Assembly: GCF_011030405.1 (NCBI RefSeq)
Contig: NZ_JAAJTJ010000004.1
Location: forward strand, 62,001 to 126,000
Direction: 5' to 3'
DNA from: Parapedobacter sp. SGR-10
GTDB taxonomy: Bacteria; Bacteroidota; Bacteroidia; Sphingobacteriales; Sphingobacteriaceae
Length of the DNA: 64,000 bases
Position 1 is the stretch's first letter. The number at the start of each line of letters is the position of its first letter. Made by a program: the position numbers and the translations under genes. Shown in pieces: positions 60,417 to 64,000 of the stretch. The notes under the pieces were generated by a model. The model saw nothing but the letters and a program-made list of their open reading frames with translations. It was not told where the DNA came from and did not search any database.

Positions 60417-60487
60417 TCGTTCAGACAGTACTAATGTAAACTTAAGTATTAAATCAGTCTTTAAGACTATCTAAACGTACAAACGTA

Positions 60488-63400
60488 ATGATAAATTATG
60501 GGTTTTCCCAATGGAGGGAGAAAAAGGACATGGTGCGGATTTTTGGCACCGGTCAATTATTTCGGATTATGAATTTGACTTCATTGCTGCTTATTATTTT
60601 TTGTATGCACCTCACTGGCGCTACACATTCGCAGACCGTTAATCTGGACGCTAAAAATCAGTCACTCAGTAGTGTACTTCGAACAATAAAGAAGCAAACC
60701 AATCTGAGTGTCGTGTACAACGACCGTTTTGTAAAACCCGATCGAAAGGTTTCCATACATGTTGAGAATGCCTCGTTGACGAATGCATTGGAATCATTGT
60801 TAAAGCCGTTGTTGTTAACATACCACATTACAGAAAACACGATTGTGATTACGGCGCTTCGTAGTGATAACACCAGCGGAGTTTCCGATCTCGATCGTTT
60901 GTCAGAAAAGCAACAGAAGATAATCACCGGTCAGGTGATAGATAAGCAGGAAAACCCCATATCTGGGGTGAATATAACGGCAAAAGGTACAAACCGGACA
61001 GTATTGACAAATGAAGAGGGGCGGTTTACTATCTCGGATATTTCTCCAGAAACCGTTTTGGTCGTGTCTCACTTGGGCTTTAAAACCCAGGAGATAGCTG
61101 TGAGAAATAGGCAAAGCATTTTAGTAATTATGGAAGTGGGACTCGCACATTTGGATGAGGTAATGGTGATCGGATATGGAGAGGTGAGCAGGGGCGACCT
61201 CACTGGGTCCGTGGCAGAGGTCAAAGTTGAGGATATGCGTCGGGCACCAGTGGCATCCATTGATCAAGCGTTGGCTGGCAGGGTTGCCGGTGTACAAGTC
61301 CGAGCAAATGACGGACAACCCGGCAGCGAAATGAACATTGTGATCCGTGGCGGGAACTCGCTTACACAAGATAATTCGCCCCTGTATGTGATCGATGGGT
61401 TTCCCGTAGAAGACCTGTCACTTATGGCCATCAACCCAGATGACGTGAAATCGATTAATGTGTTGAAAGATGCTTCCGCAACAGCTATTTATGGATCTAG
61501 GGGGGCAAATGGAGTAGTGGTAATCGAAACAAAAGGCGGAGAAGAAGGCAAGACTCAAGTAAGATATGAAGGGGCAGCAGGTATACAACAAGTCACCAAA
61601 ACCATGGAGTTGATGGATACCTATGAATTTGTGAAATATCAGATAGAGCTCAACCCAGCTATAAGCGAGGGAATCTATCTTACTGGGCCAGAAATGACGT
61701 TAGAGGATTATAGGAATGTGCCCACGTTTGATTGGCAGGACCGGCTTTTTAGGACATCAAACACACAGTTGCACAACTTGTCGATTTCGGGAGGCAATAA
61801 GGCGACTAAATTCTTGGTTTCAGGGTCACTGTATGATTTTGACGGAGTTATCATCAATTCAGGATATAACCGGAAGCAAGGGCGCATTAGGCTGGATCAT
61901 CAATTTCACGATCGGCTCCGTGTGTTTGCCAATGTAAACTATTCTTCGGATGAAAATTATGGCCAACTGGCTACTGCTGGTCATAACTCGAGCTTAAGCT
62001 GGACAACCCGAACGATGTATCAGACGTGGGGATACAGGCCTGTGGCTATCGGTAGTGATTTCGTAGAGCTGGAAGATGAATTTATCGACGAGTTGGCCAC
62101 TGACAATAGAGTGAATCCGGTGATAGCGGTGCAAAATGAAGTCCGCAAACGTTTGGCCAATACCTTGAATGCGACTGCCTTTGCTGATTACAGCATCAGC
62201 AACGAGCTGACACTGCGGGTAAGTGGAGGGATTAGGAATCGTACGACACGTAGCGAAGAGTTTTACAATTCGCTTACAAATAGGGGATTCCCTCGGCCCA
62301 CAAATACCAGAGGAGTCAACGGAGCCATTTACAACGATGAGTTTAGGGATTGGATGAATGAAAACCTGCTCACCTATAAGAAACGTATAAATAAACAGCA
62401 CCGGTTCGAAGGATTGCTTGGCTTTACATTACAAGGGAGACAACGCTTTAGAGATGGCTATGAATCGCATCAAATTCCCATTGAGGAATTGGGGTTAAGT
62501 GGGATTGACAATGGTACCCCTGTCAATATACGGGCAGAAGTCACTGGGCACACGCTAATGTCCTATTTGGGAAGGGTCAACTACAATTATGCCGGGAAAT
62601 ACTTGTTGACGGCCAGCCTGCGCAGTGATGGGTCGTCCAAATTTGCCGAAGGCAATCGTTGGGCTCATTTTCCTTCGGCAGCCTTTGCATGGCGTATGAG
62701 CAGGGAAGAGTTTATGCGCAGTATGTCGTTTATTGACGATGCAAAACTGCGGTTCAGCATAGGCACCACGGGCAATAACCGTATCGGAGATTTTTCTCGG
62801 TTTGCCTCCCTAAGCCTACCCAATAGTTCGTATTATTCATTTGACAACGCTACCCCCTCACCATCCATATTGATGAATCGGATGGCAAACAACGACCTTA
62901 GATGGGAGACCACTACCCAACTTGATGTCGGCTTGGATCTTTCATTATTTAAAACCCGGCTCAATTTGGTCGTGGATGTGTACCAAAAAACAACCCGTGA
63001 CCTCTTGCTAAACGCAAATGTGCCTCGGAGCAGTGGCTTTAGCACGGTACTCCAAAACATAGGGAATATGCGCAACCGTGGATTGGAAATAACGTTGAAT
63101 ACACTGAATGTGCGAACCCGCAACTTCACTTGGACTTCCGACTTCAACATTAGCTTCAACGACAACAAAATCTTGTCATTGACCGATGGCGAGACCAGTT
63201 TTCTTTCCCGGCCCGATAACTGGGCGGGAGAATTCAATGCCAATTTCCTTTATTTATCCAAAGTTGGCTATCCAGCGTCCGTATTTTATGGGGTGGTATG
63301 GGATGGGGTGTACCAATATAGTGATTTTGACGAAGTTGGAAACCTAAACCCTGATGTGCCTGATAATGGAATGGGGCGAGACGTTATACAGCCCGGAGAC

Positions 63401-63973
63401 ATCAAATATAAGGATCTCAATGGCGACGGTATAGTCAATGCTATGGACTATACTACCATTGGAAGAGCCATTCCTATCCATGGAGGAGGTTTCAACAACA
63501 ATTTTGCCTACAAGGGATTGAGCCTGAATGTGTTTTTCCAATGGTCGTACGGCAATAGTGTATACAATGCAAACAGGCTGGTATTGGATGGGAATGCCTA
63601 TGCGTACCGTACGCTGAACCAGTTTGCCACCTACGTGAACAGATGGACACCAGAGAACCCCAGCAATGAGTATTTCCGAACAGGAGGTCAGGGGCCGAGA
63701 GGTGTCTATTCGTCTCGGGTGTTGGAAGACGGTTCTTTCCTTAGGCTGAAAACAGTATCGCTGGAATATGCTTTGCCCGAGCGGGTGTCGCAGAAAATCG
63801 GAATGCAACGGATGTCTGTCTATGCTGCTGCGCAAAACCTATACACTTGGACAAACTATTCCGGCATGGATCCCGAAGTGTCTACGAGCAATTCCACGCT
63901 CACACCGGGATTTGACTATTCGGCCTATCCCATGGCACGCACAATCAATTTTGGCGTAAAAGCAACCTTGTAA
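60488..63973 (+). CDS. SusC/RagA-family TonB-linked transporter with STN domain (third system)
   Basis: A 1161-residue outer-membrane transporter. The signal region lies at about 28-48 (LTSLLLIIFCMHLTGATHSQ), so a start at an inner Met (60530 or 60569) is also possible. Then STN (about 50-118), carboxypeptidase-regulatory-like domain (about 145-225), plug with VMVIGYGEVSRGDLTGSVAE and DASATAIYGSRGANGVVVIE, and the barrel ending RTINFGVKATL. It forms a signalling system with the sigma and FecR genes upstream. The SusD partner should begin just after the window. Substrate unknown. Confidence 0.94.
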   Translation: MINYGFSQWREKKDMVRIFGTGQLFRIMNLTSLLLIIFCMHLTGATHSQTVNLDAKNQSLSSVLRTIKKQTNLSVVYNDRFVKPDRKVSIHVENASLTNALESLLKPLLLTYHITENTIVITALRSDNTSGVSDLDRLSEKQQKIITGQVIDKQENPISGVNITAKGTNRTVLTNEEGRFTISDISPETVLVVSHLGFKTQEIAVRNRQSILVIMEVGLAHLDEVMVIGYGEVSRGDLTGSVAEVKVEDMRRAPVASIDQALAGRVAGVQVRANDGQPGSEMNIVIRGGNSLTQDNSPLYVIDGFPVEDLSLMAINPDDVKSINVLKDASATAIYGSRGANGVVVIETKGGEEGKTQVRYEGAAGIQQVTKTMELMDTYEFVKYQIELNPAISEGIYLTGPEMTLEDYRNVPTFDWQDRLFRTSNTQLHNLSISGGNKATKFLVSGSLYDFDGVIINSGYNRKQGRIRLDHQFHDRLRVFANVNYSSDENYGQLATAGHNSSLSWTTRTMYQTWGYRPVAIGSDFVELEDEFIDELATDNRVNPVIAVQNEVRKRLANTLNATAFADYSISNELTLRVSGGIRNRTTRSEEFYNSLTNRGFPRPTNTRGVNGAIYNDEFRDWMNENLLTYKKRINKQHRFEGLLGFTLQGRQRFRDGYESHQIPIEELGLSGIDNGTPVNIRAEVTGHTLMSYLGRVNYNYAGKYLLTASLRSDGSSKFAEGNRWAHFPSAAFAWRMSREEFMRSMSFIDDAKLRFSIGTTGNNRIGDFSRFASLSLPNSSYYSFDNATPSPSILMNRMANNDLRWETTTQLDVGLDLSLFKTRLNLVVDVYQKTTRDLLLNANVPRSSGFSTVLQNIGNMRNRGLEITLNTLNVRTRNFTWTSDFNISFNDNKILSLTDGETSFLSRPDNWAGEFNANFLYLSKVGYPASVFYGVVWDGVYQYSDFDEVGNLNPDVPDNGMGRDVIQPGDIKYKDLNGDGIVNAMDYTTIGRAIPIHGGGFNNNFAYKGLSLNVFFQWSYGNSVYNANRLVLDGNAYAYRTLNQFATYVNRWTPENPSNEYFRTGGQGPRGVYSSRVLEDGSFLRLKTVSLEYALPERVSQKIGMQRMSVYAAAQNLYTWTNYSGMDPEVSTSNSTLTPGFDYSAYPMARTINFGVKATL

Positions 63974-64000
63974 TCAAGATCATCTAAAATCAGATTTAAC

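Overview
The window reads as chromosomal DNA of a Bacteroidota bacterium, most likely Sphingobacteriaceae (Sphingobacterium-like). Support: three SusC-type TonB transporters, SusD lipoproteins, ECF sigma/FecR pairs, Bacteroidota-type promoters (TTG-N20-TAnnTTTG), few Shine-Dalgarno sites, and the small four-helix-bundle and GIY-YIG genes that often sit in intergenic repeats of this phylum. No rRNA, tRNA, CRISPR array, phage or complete insertion sequence was seen.

Layout. 1-4.1 kb: iron-uptake island with two TonB receptors (one cut by the left edge) around an AraC regulator, plus candidate metal-regulator palindromes. 4.2-13.1 kb: housekeeping and envelope genes on the minus strand (a NagB/PIG-L fusion, an aminotransferase, radA, an M19 dipeptidase, a GH3_C/beta-lactamase hybrid), one plus-strand TlpA-like gene without its cysteines, and several long palindromic intergenic repeats. 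13.3-29.8 kb: a ten-gene plus-strand locus of ECF sigma, FecR, SusC, SusD, FAD oxidoreductase, GH2-like glycosidase, Ig-like lipoprotein, sulfatase, second FAD oxidoreductase and a CstA transporter. This unusual oxidoreductase/sulfatase polysaccharide-utilization-type locus is the main accessory region. 29.9-37.4 kb: lipB, hflX, recG, xseA and xseB, interrupted by a four-helix-bundle gene, a GIY-YIG gene inside inverted repeats, and a 777-bp non-coding element with 14-bp terminal inverted repeats. 37.46-37.71 kb: a 21-bp tandem repeat with an 84-bp higher order. 37.8-48.6 kb: a second sigma/FecR/SusC/SusD locus (minus strand) ending in a DUF5689 lipoprotein and two secreted endonuclease/exonuclease/phosphatase enzymes. 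48.8-58.3 kb: uvrA, a SerB-ACT hybrid, an epimerase, a degenerate arginase-fold protein, ggt, a MazG-like protein, a second four-helix-bundle gene with a heptamer array, and dtd. 58.5-64 kb: a third sigma/FecR/SusC system; its SusD should lie beyond the right edge.

How the genes work together. Each of the three SusC proteins carries an N-terminal STN signalling domain and is preceded by an anti-sigma and a sigma gene. This fits FecA/FecR/FecI-type trans-envelope signalling in which substrate at the transporter switches on its own locus. The first locus would capture and modify a sulfated, oxidizable glycan or glycoside. The second has enzymes suited to cleaving phosphodiesters or phosphomonoesters outside the cytoplasm. 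All functions are inferred from motifs and family knowledge read by eye; no database search was run.
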